Positions 1 to 9,097 of a stretch of DNA of 64,000 nucleotides are shown here, in pieces (within the stretch, counting starts at the first letter, position 1; the number at the start of each line of letters is the position of its first letter). The notes beneath the pieces are model-generated. The model ran no database searches and was not told the DNA's origin. It saw only the letters and a list, made by a program, of their open reading frames with translations. This DNA is from Rhodopirellula islandica (GTDB lineage: Bacteria > Planctomycetota > Planctomycetia > Pirellulales > Pirellulaceae), in assembly GCF_001027925.1 (NCBI RefSeq), contig NZ_LECT01000013.1, positions 1-64,000 of the forward strand, given 5' to 3'. The position numbers and the translations under genes are program-made.

Positions 1-1
1 C

Positions 2-79
2 CGCAAACGGCCCAAAGACGCGCAATTCGAAAAGCGAAAGAAACCACCGTCAAAACTGAAAGACTCGGATCTAAAGTAA
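2..79 (+). CDS. C-terminal end of an unidentified protein (cut by window edge)
   Basis: An open frame enters from the left edge and ends at a TAA at 77-79. The visible 25 residues are strongly basic (many Lys and Arg, ending KLKDSDLK). Such tails are common on RNA-binding proteins such as DEAD-box helicases, but too little is present to name the protein. The MITE-like repeat begins immediately after its stop codon. Confidence 0.4.
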   Translation, partial: RKRPKDAQFEKRKKPPSKLKDSDLK

Positions 80-170
80 GTGCCATTCGGCGTTAGCCCC
101 GGTTGTGCGTGAATACCGTGACGAACGCCAACGGATCACCTACCCGATGACACCTGCGTACCTGCTTAGC
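80..170. repeat. MITE-like dispersed repeat, copy 1 (5' truncated)
   Basis: This stretch shares GCGTTAGCCCCGGTTG and the end ACCTGCTTAGC with the copies at 28720-28851 and 63880-64000. The left terminal arm is missing. It fills the gap between the truncated gene at the window edge and the Uma2 gene. Confidence 0.6.
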
Positions 171-280
171 TGAGTTTTGAGGCCCCGCTACCACCGATTG
201 TTCCGTCGTGTGTGCGGAAACGAGCGACCAGTCCGACCAAGCCAAGTTGGTAACCGCCATGCGGCGAGACACTTTCGCAA

Positions 281-820
281 TTACCGGAACAGCGCTTCAA
301 CCGAGAATTTGATCTCGCAGTCGTCGCAGACACGAAAGGCGACCGAATCGTTCAAGTTTTCAGTTTGATAACCACCATCGTCTTGGCGTCGATCGAGAAC
401 AACCGTTTTTTCTTGTGGGTCAACAATGAGGTACGCGGCGATGCCGTGCTGGTGATAGAGCTGTCGCTTGTAGCCGAGATCGTTCCGTCGCGTGGACTCC
501 GAAAGCACTTCCACAGCGACTGCGGGAGCCTTTTCCAAATGCCGTTCAGGTGGATCGCCGCCGACAACCATCACGTCCGGTCGCACAACGGTATCGTCAC
601 TGACAATCCAATCCAGCTCAACCACCGTTCTGGCATCGCAACCCGCATCGTGAATCGCGTTGCGAATCAGTCCAGCAAGTTCGGTCAGCGCGAGCTGATG
701 CCGACCAAATGGGCTGGGGCTCATCGCAATCGCAATGCCTTCCCACAATTCCCAGTCACCCTTCCAGTGCTGATAGTCGCTTGCCGTGTAGTGCGGTGAA
801 AACTCGTATGCACTCGACAT
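281..820 (-). CDS. Uma2-family (DUF820) putative restriction endonuclease
   Basis: A 179-residue protein of the Uma2/DUF820 family, which has a PD-(D/E)XK nuclease-like fold and is abundant in cyanobacteria and planctomycetes; its cellular role is unknown. Typical features are the N-terminal YTASDYQHW and LWEGIAIAMSPSP, the central VRPDVMVVGG and the later AVAVEVLSESTRRNDLGYK, which carries the Asp and Glu-x-Leu-Ser positions of the nuclease core. The start was set at 820 (MSSAYEF) because AGGGA lies upstream; the frame could open further upstream to 937, but that part does not resemble the family. It is the last gene on the minus strand after NicO, 178 bp away, and may be independent of the tad locus. 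Confidence 0.8.
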   Translation of the reverse strand: MSSAYEFSPHYTASDYQHWKGDWELWEGIAIAMSPSPFGRHQLALTELAGLIRNAIHDAGCDARTVVELDWIVSDDTVVRPDVMVVGGDPPERHLEKAPAVAVEVLSESTRRNDLGYKRQLYHQHGIAAYLIVDPQEKTVVLDRRQDDGGYQTENLNDSVAFRVCDDCEIKFSVEALFR

Positions 821-998
821 TTTTGATCCCTCGTAAATGCGGCCCCTCAACCAAATGGCCCGCATGAATGCAGCGGAGACGCAGAAATAGCCCGGCTGCC
901 CACTGGACCAGTGCCCGTATTCTAGCAACGATTTCATTTGACCGAGAGTCGAGACTTGGCAATCGCGATTTTAACTGCAAGCGAATCCCCAGCAGGGA

Positions 999-1706
999 TC
1001 AAGCGGTCAGTGCAATTCGACCGCAGTAAAAAACGCCAACCGCCAAAATCAATCCGGCACGCAAATACGGCCACGGCAGCTTCCCGAGTCGGCTGTCTTC
1101 GCGAATCAGGCTGCCGCCGAAACGTTGCAGCAGAATACCGACCAGCGTCAGACTGCTGGCAATCCCGGCAGCAAACAAACCGATCACCGCGTAGGCCGCG
1201 ACTGGCGAACCAGTCGACATACTAGTGAAGTAGGCGGCCAAGGCCGACGGACATGGAAGCAGCCCAAAGGCGATGCCCAGCAACGCACTCATCGAGTAGC
1301 TCGACCGTTTGGACACCGGCTCAGCATCACAACTGGCGTGCTGATGCGACTTGCACCCACACGCCATTGGCTTCGCCCGCCAAGCCGACCACAGCATCCA
1401 AATCCCCACACACATCACCAACGCGGCACTGATCCACTGCAGCGATTGCGTGACCACTTCATCGTCATGATGGTGATCACCCGAGACCAGGTGATGTGTC
1501 AGGTGCACCGCCATGGCGATCGCAATCAACGAAACGGAATGAGCCAAACCACTGGAGATTCCCATCACGATCGGGTGCCAGAAACTTCGACGTTCCCCAG
1601 ACAGATAGACCAGCATCGCGGTCTTGCCATGCCCCGGTTCCAAGGCATGCAAAGCACCAAGGAAGAACGCGAGACCTAGCGTCAGTTCATGGGAATGAGT
1701 GTGCAT
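999..1706 (-). CDS. NicO-family nickel/cobalt efflux membrane protein (RcnA-like)
   Basis: A 235-residue integral membrane protein. The first helix carries HALEPGHGKT (residues 20-29), the signature of the NicO/RcnA branch of nickel and cobalt transporters. A cytoplasmic-type loop is His-rich (VSGDHHHDDE), and a second loop is Cys/His-rich (CGCKSHQHASC); both are typical metal-gathering regions. A second membrane half contains GIAFGLLPCPSAL, also conserved in the family. It starts 11 bp after the DUF192 gene ends, so it is probably cotranscribed with the tail of the tad operon. Transport of Ni or Co is inferred from the family; some members export sulfite or other substrates. Confidence 0.82.
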   Translation of the reverse strand: MHTHSHELTLGLAFFLGALHALEPGHGKTAMLVYLSGERRSFWHPIVMGISSGLAHSVSLIAIAMAVHLTHHLVSGDHHHDDEVVTQSLQWISAALVMCVGIWMLWSAWRAKPMACGCKSHQHASCDAEPVSKRSSYSMSALLGIAFGLLPCPSALAAYFTSMSTGSPVAAYAVIGLFAAGIASSLTLVGILLQRFGGSLIREDSRLGKLPWPYLRAGLILAVGVFYCGRIALTA

Positions 1707-1717
1707 ATTTTTCTCGC

Positions 1718-2083
1718 TTACTGACTACAAGGACATTCTTCGGTACCGCTGACAATTTTGAGCTTCCGACCGACCGCCCAATGTTTCGAAACCGACGACA
1801 TTTCAATGACTGACTTGGTACCCGGAGCACAAAGGACGACTTTCCAAGGGCGAACCTGCTGCCGAATTCCAACGATGCATAATTCTCGGTCCAACATGAC
1901 CACGTCGATCGGAAACCGCATGAAACATGTGTGGAGAGACGAACAGGGTGTGATCAACAATCCGGTATCAGCCGGCAGCGACGATCGAAACTGCAAGCCT
2001 TTGAATCGTCGCCAAAAGGTGTCGGCGACTTCGACTTGGTTCAACAGAACTTCGTTCGTGGCCGCGTCAATCAAGTGTCTCAT
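1718..2083 (-). CDS. DUF192 family protein
   Basis: A 121-residue protein with the DUF192 signature GLLITPCSSLHTCFMRFPID, followed by VVMLDRELCIVG and a later VIEM segment. The family forms a small beta-barrel and has no firm biochemical role; many members are exported and several lie at the end of tad loci. No signal peptide is visible here. Its ATG overlaps the tadC stop (ATGA at 2080-2083), so translation is probably coupled to TadC. Confidence 0.85.
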   Translation of the reverse strand: MRHLIDAATNEVLLNQVEVADTFWRRFKGLQFRSSLPADTGLLITPCSSLHTCFMRFPIDVVMLDRELCIVGIRQQVRPWKVVLCAPGTKSVIEMSSVSKHWAVGRKLKIVSGTEECPCSQ

Positions 2084-3000
2084 CCTCCACCTCCCGTCAA
2101 CGAATCAACGATTCGCAGCAACTGAGTGAAGAATGGACCGAGAGGCCAAACGAACAAACCAGGCAGGAAACAAACCACGAGCGGGATGACACGCTTCGTC
2201 GCGAGAGACTGTGCGAATGCCATCGACTTTTCACGGCGTTCGGCACGGACATCTTCGGCTTGCAGACGCAACGTTTCAGAGACGCTGGCCCCCATTTGTT
2301 CGGACTGAATCATCGCGGCAGTGAATCTCGTCAGCGGCGGCACATCCAACCGGCCCGCTAACCTGCGAAAGGCAACACTCCGTCGCATTCCCCCTAGCAA
2401 ATCACGTTGAAAGCCTCGACACGCACTCGCCAACACTCGGTCCGGTCGTTGAGTCCTTTGCCAACGATCCAGGGCCGCATCAAACCCAAGTCCACCTTCC
2501 GAGAGCGTCGCCCAGAGGTCCATCGCGAGCGGCAGGTCACGTGACACTTGCGCCACCCGAGTGCGGCGTGATGCTCGCACCACCAGAATTGGCAAGGCAG
2601 CCACCATCACAGCGATCAACCAGGGCGAAACGATCACCACCGGCGCCAGCATCCCCGACAGCCCGCCGGGCACCGATTCGATCCCTTCCAAGAAGACTTG
2701 TTGCAGTCCCGACCACCGAAACAGCAACGCGCAGAAAATCCCACCCACCAACATCACGATCGTTGAGACAACGAGCAGCGTGCCGGCGGCCGGCGTTCCA
2801 TAGCCAGCCAGCATCATCCGCCGACGAAGCCAACTGATTTGGTTTTCTTCGATTTTGGATGAGTCCGTTCGCGTCACGTCCCGTTGCAAACGGTCCAACG
2901 CCTCACCACGCCGTTGGTACCTTCGCCAAACGGAATAGCAAACAAGGATGATGCCCAGCCAAAGGACAACGACGATCGTGACTCGCAGCGATACGCTCAT
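2080..3000 (-). CDS. tadC: TadC-like inner-membrane platform protein (type II secretion F domain)
   Basis: A 306-residue membrane protein with an N-terminal helix, two further helices in the first half, a T2SSF domain (DLPLAMDLWATLSEGGLGFDAAL onward) and a C-terminal hydrophobic pair. With TadB it would form the membrane platform on which the TadA ATPase acts in Flp pilus assembly. The start MSVSLRV at 3000 has a GAAGAAGG ribosome site; the longer frame to 3297 only reads through repeat DNA. The ribosome site lies at the edge of a GACCCC/GGGGTC stem-loop repeat. It is separated from tadB by 329 bp of repeats and overlaps the DUF192 gene by 4 bp. Confidence 0.9.
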   Translation of the reverse strand: MSVSLRVTIVVVLWLGIILVCYSVWRRYQRRGEALDRLQRDVTRTDSSKIEENQISWLRRRMMLAGYGTPAAGTLLVVSTIVMLVGGIFCALLFRWSGLQQVFLEGIESVPGGLSGMLAPVVIVSPWLIAVMVAALPILVVRASRRTRVAQVSRDLPLAMDLWATLSEGGLGFDAALDRWQRTQRPDRVLASACRGFQRDLLGGMRRSVAFRRLAGRLDVPPLTRFTAAMIQSEQMGASVSETLRLQAEDVRAERREKSMAFAQSLATKRVIPLVVCFLPGLFVWPLGPFFTQLLRIVDSLTGGGG

Positions 3001-3015
3001 GATCGTGCCTTCTTC

Positions 3016-3290
3016 GACCCCGTTGGGGTCGGGTTTGCGTGAGGAGTCGAGGACCGGGGGTGCGCTGCGCGACCCCCGGCTACCTTCTTCCACCGCTTCG
3101 CGGTGGTTTCGGCGCGCCCCCGAAGGAGCCCCATTGGACAGCAGCTCGCTTTCTGACCCCGAAGGGGTCGTGGATGGTAGCCGTGGGTCGCGCAGCGCAC
3201 CCACGGATGACGAAAACCAACGCGGCTCTCGCCCCCGACAGGGTCGAAGATTCGTTTCACCTGCTTCCACCGCTTCGCGGTGGGTCGAAC
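3016..3290. repeat. REP/BIME cluster between tadB and tadC
   Basis: Two GTAG-headed stem-loops face each other: the minus-oriented one at 3054-3083 (CCGGGGG...CCCCCGG then CTAC) and the plus-oriented one at 3177-3206 (GTAG then CCGTGGG...CCCACGG). Accessory palindromes include GACCCCGTTGGGGTC at 3016-3030, CCACCGCTTCGCGGTGG at 3090-3106 and GACCCCGAAGGGGTC at 3155-3169, with another CCACCGCTTCGCGGTGG near 3270. The same modules recur around the RAYT gene at 8.6-9.1 kb. Confidence 0.85.
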
Positions 3291-3329
3291 ATTGCACCCT
3301 CGATGGGCGAGAAGGTTTTCATTCATCGC

Positions 3330-4220
3330 TCATGCCTTTGGCCGACTGATTGCGTTCATCCAAACAATTCCAACAGCCTGCAATACGATCGTGGCCGCGA
3401 TGGCTGCCGAACCGAGCGAACTGCTCGCAAATTCTTTCATCACGTCCGGTCGATCCAGCCACAACACCAACGCGACAAAGTAGATCAACAACAACACCGC
3501 GATCGTCGAAAATTGGCTTTGAGCAATGTTGCTGCGAATCCGCCGTGCCACCTCTTGCCGGTCACGCGCGACTCGCGCGACGGACGCCAGCACCGGAGCC
3601 AGCGAACCACCCGTTTCCCAGTGCACGCTCATCGTCGTTGCAAACAACTCCATCGCATCAATCGGCATCCGCCGGGAGAGCTCACGGAAGACACCGCTTC
3701 CGGAATCGCCAAGCTGGATTCGTCGCACACACCAGTGAATTTGATCCTGCAAGGGCGAAGCCGTGACCTCGGAAGCCGCCGCCAATGCCGCCGACGCTCC
3801 GGCACCGCTGCGCAGCATCGGAATCATCATGTCCAGTAAATCAATCAACTGCCGCTCAATCCGGCTGAGTCGCCAAGCGTGCCAGCCGACTTCGAGTTGC
3901 GCCAGCAACAGAGCCACCACCAGTCCAATCGCGGCCACTATCGAAATGGGAATCGAGGTCAGCAGGCCGATCGTCAATGAAATCAAGGCACCAACGAGGT
4001 AGGGCACCCACCGCAACGGACGCAAGAGCGGCTGAATGATCCGACGACGGTCCGCACGTGCTGAACTCGCCTCGACTTGTGGCGTCTTCGTCGGTGAAAG
4101 CAACTCGATGCTATCGCCGAGCCGATTGCCCGCGGTTGCACCGGCGAGTGATCGACGCAGCGCCAGCGTCGCACCTGCGAGCACGAACAGCGTGATGGCT
4201 AGAATGATGAGTGTGGCCAT
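3330..4220 (-). CDS. tadB: TadB-like inner-membrane platform protein (type II secretion F domain)
   Basis: A 296-residue membrane protein. It has an N-terminal signal-anchor (MATLIILAITLFVLAGATLAL), two helices around residues 75-110, a T2SSF domain beginning near IERQLIDLLDMMIPMLRSGA, and two C-terminal helices. TadB pairs with TadC in the Flp pilus platform. It lies 223 bp after tadA; that gap contains a hairpin repeat. Confidence 0.9.
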   Translation of the reverse strand: MATLIILAITLFVLAGATLALRRSLAGATAGNRLGDSIELLSPTKTPQVEASSARADRRRIIQPLLRPLRWVPYLVGALISLTIGLLTSIPISIVAAIGLVVALLLAQLEVGWHAWRLSRIERQLIDLLDMMIPMLRSGAGASAALAAASEVTASPLQDQIHWCVRRIQLGDSGSGVFRELSRRMPIDAMELFATTMSVHWETGGSLAPVLASVARVARDRQEVARRIRSNIAQSQFSTIAVLLLIYFVALVLWLDRPDVMKEFASSSLGSAAIAATIVLQAVGIVWMNAISRPKA

Positions 4221-4297
4221 TGGGGCAAACGATTCAACCGAATCTGTCTTCTCTTTGTTTAGGTTGGCTTCTCAAGGGTCGAAACGGAAAAGGTTGG

Positions 4298-4428
4298 AAC
4301 GCTCGTTCCCGGGCTCTTGCCTGGGAACGCACTGCTTCGGAGGCTCCTGCCTCCACCGCCCCGTGCTCAGCAGGCAGGAGCCTGCCATTCGGTGGATTCC
4401 TAGGCAGAGCCTGGGAACCAGCACCGGC
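4298..4428. repeat. Stem-loop repeat between tadA and tadB
   Basis: The gap contains nested inverted repeats: GTTCCCGGGCTCTTGCCTGGGAAC (4304-4327), AGGCTCCTGCCT and CAGGCAGGAGCCTGCC (around 4340-4386), and a degenerate right copy, TTCCTAGGCAGAGCCTGGGAACC (near 4397-4419). The motif family differs from the GTAG-type repeats. No gene is seen in the gap. Confidence 0.65.
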
Positions 4429-4443
4429 GATCCATGAAACCAT

Positions 4444-5835
4444 TCAACGCTCCACTTTTTCAAACCACGAGGTCGGCACATCGATCGCTCGAGCATGCAG
4501 CTTCTCGACCAAACGCGGCACCGTTCCCGTGGCCACGTGCGTTCCTTGCAAACGCTTTCCCTTGCGACCGGAAACGTTGAACCGAAAGATCTGTTGCAAC
4601 TGGGGCGTGCTGCCTTCCAACCCGACCAATTCATCGACCGACTCAACCCGACGCACGCCGTCTTCATAACGACGGACGTGAAAGATCAAATCAATTGCCG
4701 AGACAATCTGTTCGCGAATCGCCGTGGGCGGCAACTCCATGCCGCTCATCAAAACCATCGTCGACAATCGTGAGATCGCATCGCGAGGGCTGTTGGCGTG
4801 AACCGTCGTCAGTGAACCATCGTGCCCTGTGTTCATAGCCTGCAACATGTCCAGCGTTTCGCCAGCGCGAACTTCGCCGACAATGATGCGGTCAGGACGC
4901 ATCCGCAATGCATTGACCACCAAATCGCGAGCCGTGATTTTGCCACGCCCTTCCACATTTGCCGGTCGCGTTTCCATGCGAACCACATGCAGTTGATCCA
5001 GCACCAATTCCGCGGCGTCTTCAATCGTCACCACGCGTTCATCGTCGGGGATGCTCTCACAGATCGCCCCCAAGAACGTGCTCTTGCCGCTGCCGGTTCC
5101 CCCACTGATCAGAATGTTCAAACGGGACCGAACGGCGATGGCAAAGAACTCCGCCATCGTTTCACTGAACATCCCCAGTCGCTGCAGTTCCTCCCCCCGC
5201 AATCGACGGCGACCAAAGCGACGAATCGATAGCGTCGGTCCGTCCAAGGTCACCGGAGGCAAGGTCGCATTGACACGACTGCCATCAGGAAGCCGTGCAT
5301 CCACCATGGGCTGCGACTCATCGATCCGTCGTCCCACGCGAGTCGCAATTCGCTGGATGATTCGGGTCAGGTGATCGTCATCCCGGAACTCGACCTCGGT
5401 GAGTTCCAGTTTGCCATATCGTTCCACGAAAACATGATGCGGGCCGTTGACCAGGATGTCGGTCACCGACGGATCCGCCATCAGCGGTGCCAATGGCCCC
5501 AACCCGAGCGTTTCTTCCAACAAGTCGGCTGCGAGACGCGACCGTTCCGAATCGTTCAGTGGCAACTGCTCACTGGCAGCAATGTCAGCCACAAACGCAT
5601 CGACTTCCTCCTTGAGTTGTTCGTTGTCGGCGGTCAGCAACCCGCGACGATCCAGGTCATCGAGCAACTGACCATGCAAACGTCCCTTGACAGTCACCGC
5701 TCGACCGCGACGGGCCGGGTCAGTGGCTTGCTTGGCCGTGTCTTCGGTGAGTCGTTCCGGTTGCGGCTTGCTGGTCGTCAATCGAGTCGGGCGTCCAACC
5801 TTGCCCAGCCGAGATCGTAGATTCGAGTCGCTCAT
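4444..5835 (-). CDS. tadA: TadA/CpaF secretion ATPase of the Flp pilus
   Basis: A 463-residue hexameric ATPase of the VirB11/GspE superfamily that powers Flp pilus assembly from the cytoplasm. Residues 1-110 form the variable N-terminal domain. The Walker [10 protein letters not shown] is at 245-253, and further on are the Asp box ([12 protein letters not shown]), Walker B region ([19 protein letters not shown]) and the His box [14 protein letters not shown]. All key residues are intact and the length is normal for the family. Its ATG overlaps the stop of tadZ by 4 bp (5832-5835), so the two are translationally coupled. Confidence 0.95.
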   Translation of the reverse strand: MSDSNLRSRLGKVGRPTRLTTSKPQPERLTEDTAKQATDPARRGRAVTVKGRLHGQLLDDLDRRGLLTADNEQLKEEVDAFVADIAASEQLPLNDSERSRLAADLLEETLGLGPLAPLMADPSVTDILVNGPHHVFVERYGKLELTEVEFRDDDHLTRIIQRIATRVGRRIDESQPMVDARLPDGSRVNATLPPVTLDGPTLSIRRFGRRRLRGEELQRLGMFSETMAEFFAIAVRSRLNILISGGTGSGKSTFLGAICESIPDDERVVTIEDAAELVLDQLHVVRMETRPANVEGRGKITARDLVVNALRMRPDRIIVGEVRAGETLDMLQAMNTGHDGSLTTVHANSPRDAISRLSTMVLMSGMELPPTAIREQIVSAIDLIFHVRRYEDGVRRVESVDELVGLEGSTPQLQQIFRFNVSGRKGKRLQGTHVATGTVPRLVEKLHARAIDVPTSWFEKVER

Positions 5836-7058
5836 GAGCTGACCTGCTGCTCGGGTAGCTGATCAGGTAGCTGATCGGAATTCACACTCCCGCTTGTGGG
5901 ACGGTCGGTCGCGACAACGGCCGAGACAGGTTCTGTGCCAGTCCGCCTGAGCAACTCATCTGCCAACTTTCGCATCGAGCCACCCACGCCCCACCAACCG
6001 CGTGACATGATGACGGGCCGGCCCAGGTTCGCGGCTTCCAAAACACGACGATCGTATTTGATGACCGCAGCGACCGGTTCGCCAAGTTGCTCCGCCACTT
6101 CGGCGGCCGACAAGCTCCCCGCACAACTCTGGAACCGATTCAGGATCAACGAGCGCCGATCTCGGCGAACCTCCAATTGATCCAACGTCTTCAGCATCGC
6201 CGCGGTTCCGGTCAGCGTGGGCACGACATTCTCCGTGACCACCGCGACGTGATCCGCTCGGTCGAAGATCGCCAACGTCGTCGCGTCCAACAGAGGAAAC
6301 GAATCGACGATCACCAAATCGAACGCCGATTTCGCGACCCCCAGGATGATCGACATGCAAGTGTCGTCCACCTCGGATGCATCGGCCGGTGTCGGCGGCG
6401 CCGCCAAAACGTGCAACCCAGATTCATGCCGCGTGGTGACTTCACGCAGCATCGTGGCGTCCAGTCGATCCTGCATCGCGGCCACATCGGCGATCGTCAT
6501 GTCCGGCGTCAAGTCCAAGAGCGAGGCCGCGACCCCCAATTGCAGCGATGCGTCAACCAACAAGACTCGCTGGTCCGTCGTCGCGGCCCAGTGAACGGCT
6601 GTGTTGATGGCGATGGTTGACTTTCCGACGCCACCCTTGGTGCTGGCGACCGCCAACAACCTCCCGCGACGCCCCGATTCGGGACGCGATTTGGCGACAC
6701 GGCGAATCACACCGGCAAGCTCTCCTGCACTGGCCGGACGCCGCAGGAAATCGCGAAAACCGACGCGGACAGCTTCCACCAACAAGCCATCGCTGGGGTC
6801 GGCGTCATCATCCAGAATCCCGATGATCGGGCAAGTGATCTGGTGCACTTCGATCGCATGCTGCCACGCGTCCAGCGACTCGCGTGACCCCGACAACTCG
6901 ACGAGCAACAGGTCCGGTGCATCGTGCCGCATCTGGTGAATCGCGGACGAAAGATCGATGCTGAAATCGAGGGAGTGATCCCCTTCGAGGGCCGAGGTGG
7001 CGGCTTCCAGTTCAATCTCCAGCGAGTCCGATTGAACGACTGCGAGAAACTTCGTCAT
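5832..7058 (-). CDS. cpaE: TadZ/CpaE pilus-positioning ATPase
   Basis: A 408-residue protein with an atypical receiver-like N-terminal domain (about residues 1-120, with acidic ILDDDADPSD at 81-90) joined to a MinD/ParA ATPase domain. The deviant Walker A KGGVGKST is at 141-148, and VDSFPLLDATT matches the second ParA motif. CpaE/TadZ proteins localise to the cell pole and recruit the pilus machine. A Gln/Leu/Pro-rich C-terminal tail (DQLPDQLPEQQ) is unusual. It overlaps tadG-like and tadA by 4 bp at each end. Confidence 0.9.
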   Translation of the reverse strand: MTKFLAVVQSDSLEIELEAATSALEGDHSLDFSIDLSSAIHQMRHDAPDLLLVELSGSRESLDAWQHAIEVHQITCPIIGILDDDADPSDGLLVEAVRVGFRDFLRRPASAGELAGVIRRVAKSRPESGRRGRLLAVASTKGGVGKSTIAINTAVHWAATTDQRVLLVDASLQLGVAASLLDLTPDMTIADVAAMQDRLDATMLREVTTRHESGLHVLAAPPTPADASEVDDTCMSIILGVAKSAFDLVIVDSFPLLDATTLAIFDRADHVAVVTENVVPTLTGTAAMLKTLDQLEVRRDRRSLILNRFQSCAGSLSAAEVAEQLGEPVAAVIKYDRRVLEAANLGRPVIMSRGWWGVGGSMRKLADELLRRTGTEPVSAVVATDRPTSGSVNSDQLPDQLPEQQVSS

Positions 7059-8245
7059 GGCGTGCCTCCTTGGATTTGTTGACTGCGGACCAGGACTGGG
7101 GCACGAACGACGTTTCGTTCCGAAAGCTTTCCCAGTGAAAAGCGAATGACTTGCGATGCAATCTCAGTAGATTGAGCGTCATAGTGCAGCGTCGGCAAAG
7201 CAGCATCAAAGTCGGTCGTAAAATTGGCGAACTTACCGGTGCTGACGAATCGAAGAATCTCAACTCGATATTCGTCTTCGTCTTCGTCTTCGTCTTCGTC
7301 TTCGGTGATTCTCGCAAAAACAAAACCAACGACGACATCGAGATCGTCGCCATTGTCATCTTCGAAGCTAGAAAACATGGAGTAGAATTGCGGTTCGTCT
7401 GGCAAAGTCACTTCAGAAATGTCGGTGACTCGGTGACCAATCGACAGTGGATTGCAATCCTCAAATTCTGAATCGTAGTCTTCAAGTTGCTTCAGTGATC
7501 CCACTGGGAAAGCATCAGCGAAACCCGAATCCTGCCAATCTGCAAAGTCAAAGGCCAGCTGATTCGCTGATGGCAATCCAACTGGATTCTCAAACGCTCG
7601 ACCGATCGCCACCGCCGGAGCCAGCGTCGCGATCGACTCACTACGGACAGCGATGCCATCACCTTTCAAACTCAAGTCGAGGAGCGAACCGCGACTCCAC
7701 AGGTACGTCAAACGTTCCGCTGAGGTGCCTCCTGCGAGGGCGGCTTCGCCCGTCCGACGTAGGCGAACCAAGATCGAATTCGGGTCCTCGTCGTTTGGTT
7801 CAAACGCCGGGCTGCGGTCGTACCCACTGGGCTGACCAGGTAAATCGTCTGGCACCTCGCCACGCATATACTCACCGAGCACGATGTCGCCCGCGATGTC
7901 GTTGTCGACATTGGGATCCAGCATCGGACGAACGGGATCGCCGAGCGTGTCTCGTTTGATCGTTTGGGAGCTCTCCCGTTTGCCGTCATCGTTGAGGTCA
8001 TAACCATCTTCCAGCTCAATGCGATGCGGTCCCCAACTCTCGGACATCTCTGCGGCACGACGGACGACCGCGTCTCGCGTTGTTTCCTTATCGGCCCCCA
8101 TCGCCAACTGCCAACCACCTTCGATCGCGGCGGCGTCAGAAACCGATTGCATGTGAGCCTGGGTGAGCCGAGCCATTCCGATGTCGATCAACAGCCCCGC
8201 GATCGCCAGCAATGCGAAGAGCAGCATCACCACCAGAATCAACAC
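7055..8245 (-). CDS. TadG-like pilus-assembly protein with acidic repeat tract
   Basis: About 396 residues. The N-terminus, RRGAVLILVVMLLFALLA, followed by IDIGMARLTQAHMQSVSDAAA, matches the single membrane helix and following segment of Tad/TadG-like proteins; the rest should be periplasmic. The middle is acidic and low in hydrophobics. A (Asp-Glu)n run (EDEDEDEDEDE) is encoded by a TTCGTC tandem repeat at 7271-7304. The start is uncertain: the frame stays open to 9538 through REP DNA and antisense to the RAYT gene, with no ATG near the helix. GTG at 8245 with GGAG just upstream is the best guess, and TTG at 8242 is possible. It is coupled to cpaE by a 4-bp overlap. Confidence 0.78.
   Translation of the reverse strand: MLILVVMLLFALLAIAGLLIDIGMARLTQAHMQSVSDAAAIEGGWQLAMGADKETTRDAVVRRAAEMSESWGPHRIELEDGYDLNDDGKRESSQTIKRDTLGDPVRPMLDPNVDNDIAGDIVLGEYMRGEVPDDLPGQPSGYDRSPAFEPNDEDPNSILVRLRRTGEAALAGGTSAERLTYLWSRGSLLDLSLKGDGIAVRSESIATLAPAVAIGRAFENPVGLPSANQLAFDFADWQDSGFADAFPVGSLKQLEDYDSEFEDCNPLSIGHRVTDISEVTLPDEPQFYSMFSSFEDDNGDDLDVVVGFVFARITEDEDEDEDEDEYRVEILRFVSTGKFANFTTDFDAALPTLHYDAQSTEIASQVIRFSLGKLSERNVVRAPVLVRSQQIQGGTP
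7271..7304. repeat. TTCGTC hexanucleotide tandem repeat inside tadG-like gene
   Basis: Five full copies of TTCGTC plus a partial sixth lie in the coding strand complement and encode alternating Glu and Asp. Because the unit is 6 bp, copy-number change would lengthen or shorten the acidic run without shifting the frame. Confidence 0.85.
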
Positions 8246-8262
8246 GGCTCCACGCCGAGCAT

Positions 8263-8560
8263 CTTTGACCCCTCCGGGGTCACGCAGGCAGGTTGGACGA
8301 CGTTCCGGGGGTGCGCTTCGCGACCCCCGGCTACCTTCTTTCACCGCTCCGCGGTGGGCTGGGATCCAGCAATGAACCGCTTCGCGGTGTCCTCCACTCA
8401 ACGATCCCGAAGGGATCCAAGAGGGTAGCCGTGGGTCGCGTAGCGAACCCACGGATAACGTGCCCCAAAACAATTTGCGACCCCGGCGGGGTCGAAGACG
8501 TTCACTCACGGCACCCAAGGACGAGGCGTACCAACGCGACGCCCGACCCTGAAGGGGTCG
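8263..8560. repeat. REP/BIME cluster upstream of the RAYT gene
   Basis: An inverted pair of GTAG-headed stem-loops is present: minus copy at 8305-8334 and plus copy at 8425-8454. Around them are TTTGACCCCTCCGGGGTC (about 8264-8281), ATCCCGAAGGGAT (near 8404) and two GACCCC/GGGGTC palindromes ending in GGGGTCGAAGA. The left edge reaches into the 5' end of the tadG-like gene. Confidence 0.85.
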
Positions 8561-8635
8561 AAGATCCGACAAACAACCGCCCCCCCGCCTTACAATGACT
8601 GGCGTCACTTGCCACTCAAGCCCCAAGGCTCCGCC

Positions 8636-9079
8636 ATGTCGACCTTTCATAGCTTGCACTACCACATCACCTTCTCCACCAAACATCGCAAACCCTGGAT
8701 CAAGGTCGATTGGCGAGATCGGATGCATGCCTATTTGGGAGGAATCGTGAAGGAAATCAGCGGCGTTCCTCTTTGCGTCGGTGGTGTCGATGATCACGTC
8801 CACCTGCTCGTCGGACTCAAGACAACGCATTGCATCGCCGACTTCATGCGAGAATTGAAAGGATCGACCAGCCGATGGGTCCATAAGGAGATCGGTTACC
8901 CGCCCTTCCAGTGGCAAGACGGCTACGCCGTGTTTTCGCTCAGCCCATCGGCCATCCCCGAGGTTCGGCGATACATCGAAAACCAAGACGAACACCATCG
9001 CAAGCGAACGTTCCGAGAGGAGCTGATCGAAATGCTCGATCGAGCTGGAGTGAAGTACGATCCGAGATACTTGGATTGA
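8636..9079 (+). CDS. REP-associated tyrosine transposase (RAYT, IS200/IS605-like Y1 family)
   Basis: A 147-residue single-strand nuclease of the Y1 transposase superfamily. The HUH metal motif is His-Val-His at residues 54-56 (DDHVHLLV), and the candidate nucleophile is Tyr113 in RRYIENQ. The fold starts with HYHITFSTKHRKP, typical of IS200-like enzymes, and is full length with no frameshift. It sits in the minus-strand tad operon but on the plus strand, flanked by one inverted pair of GTAG-headed stem-loops upstream and two downstream. RAYTs are known to bind and cut REP hairpins preceded by GTAG/GGAG, which fits this arrangement. No insertion-sequence ends typical of complete IS200 were found. 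Confidence 0.9.
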   Translation: MSTFHSLHYHITFSTKHRKPWIKVDWRDRMHAYLGGIVKEISGVPLCVGGVDDHVHLLVGLKTTHCIADFMRELKGSTSRWVHKEIGYPPFQWQDGYAVFSLSPSAIPEVRRYIENQDEHHRKRTFREELIEMLDRAGVKYDPRYLD

Positions 9080-9097
9080 AGTGCGCGATGGTTCTTT

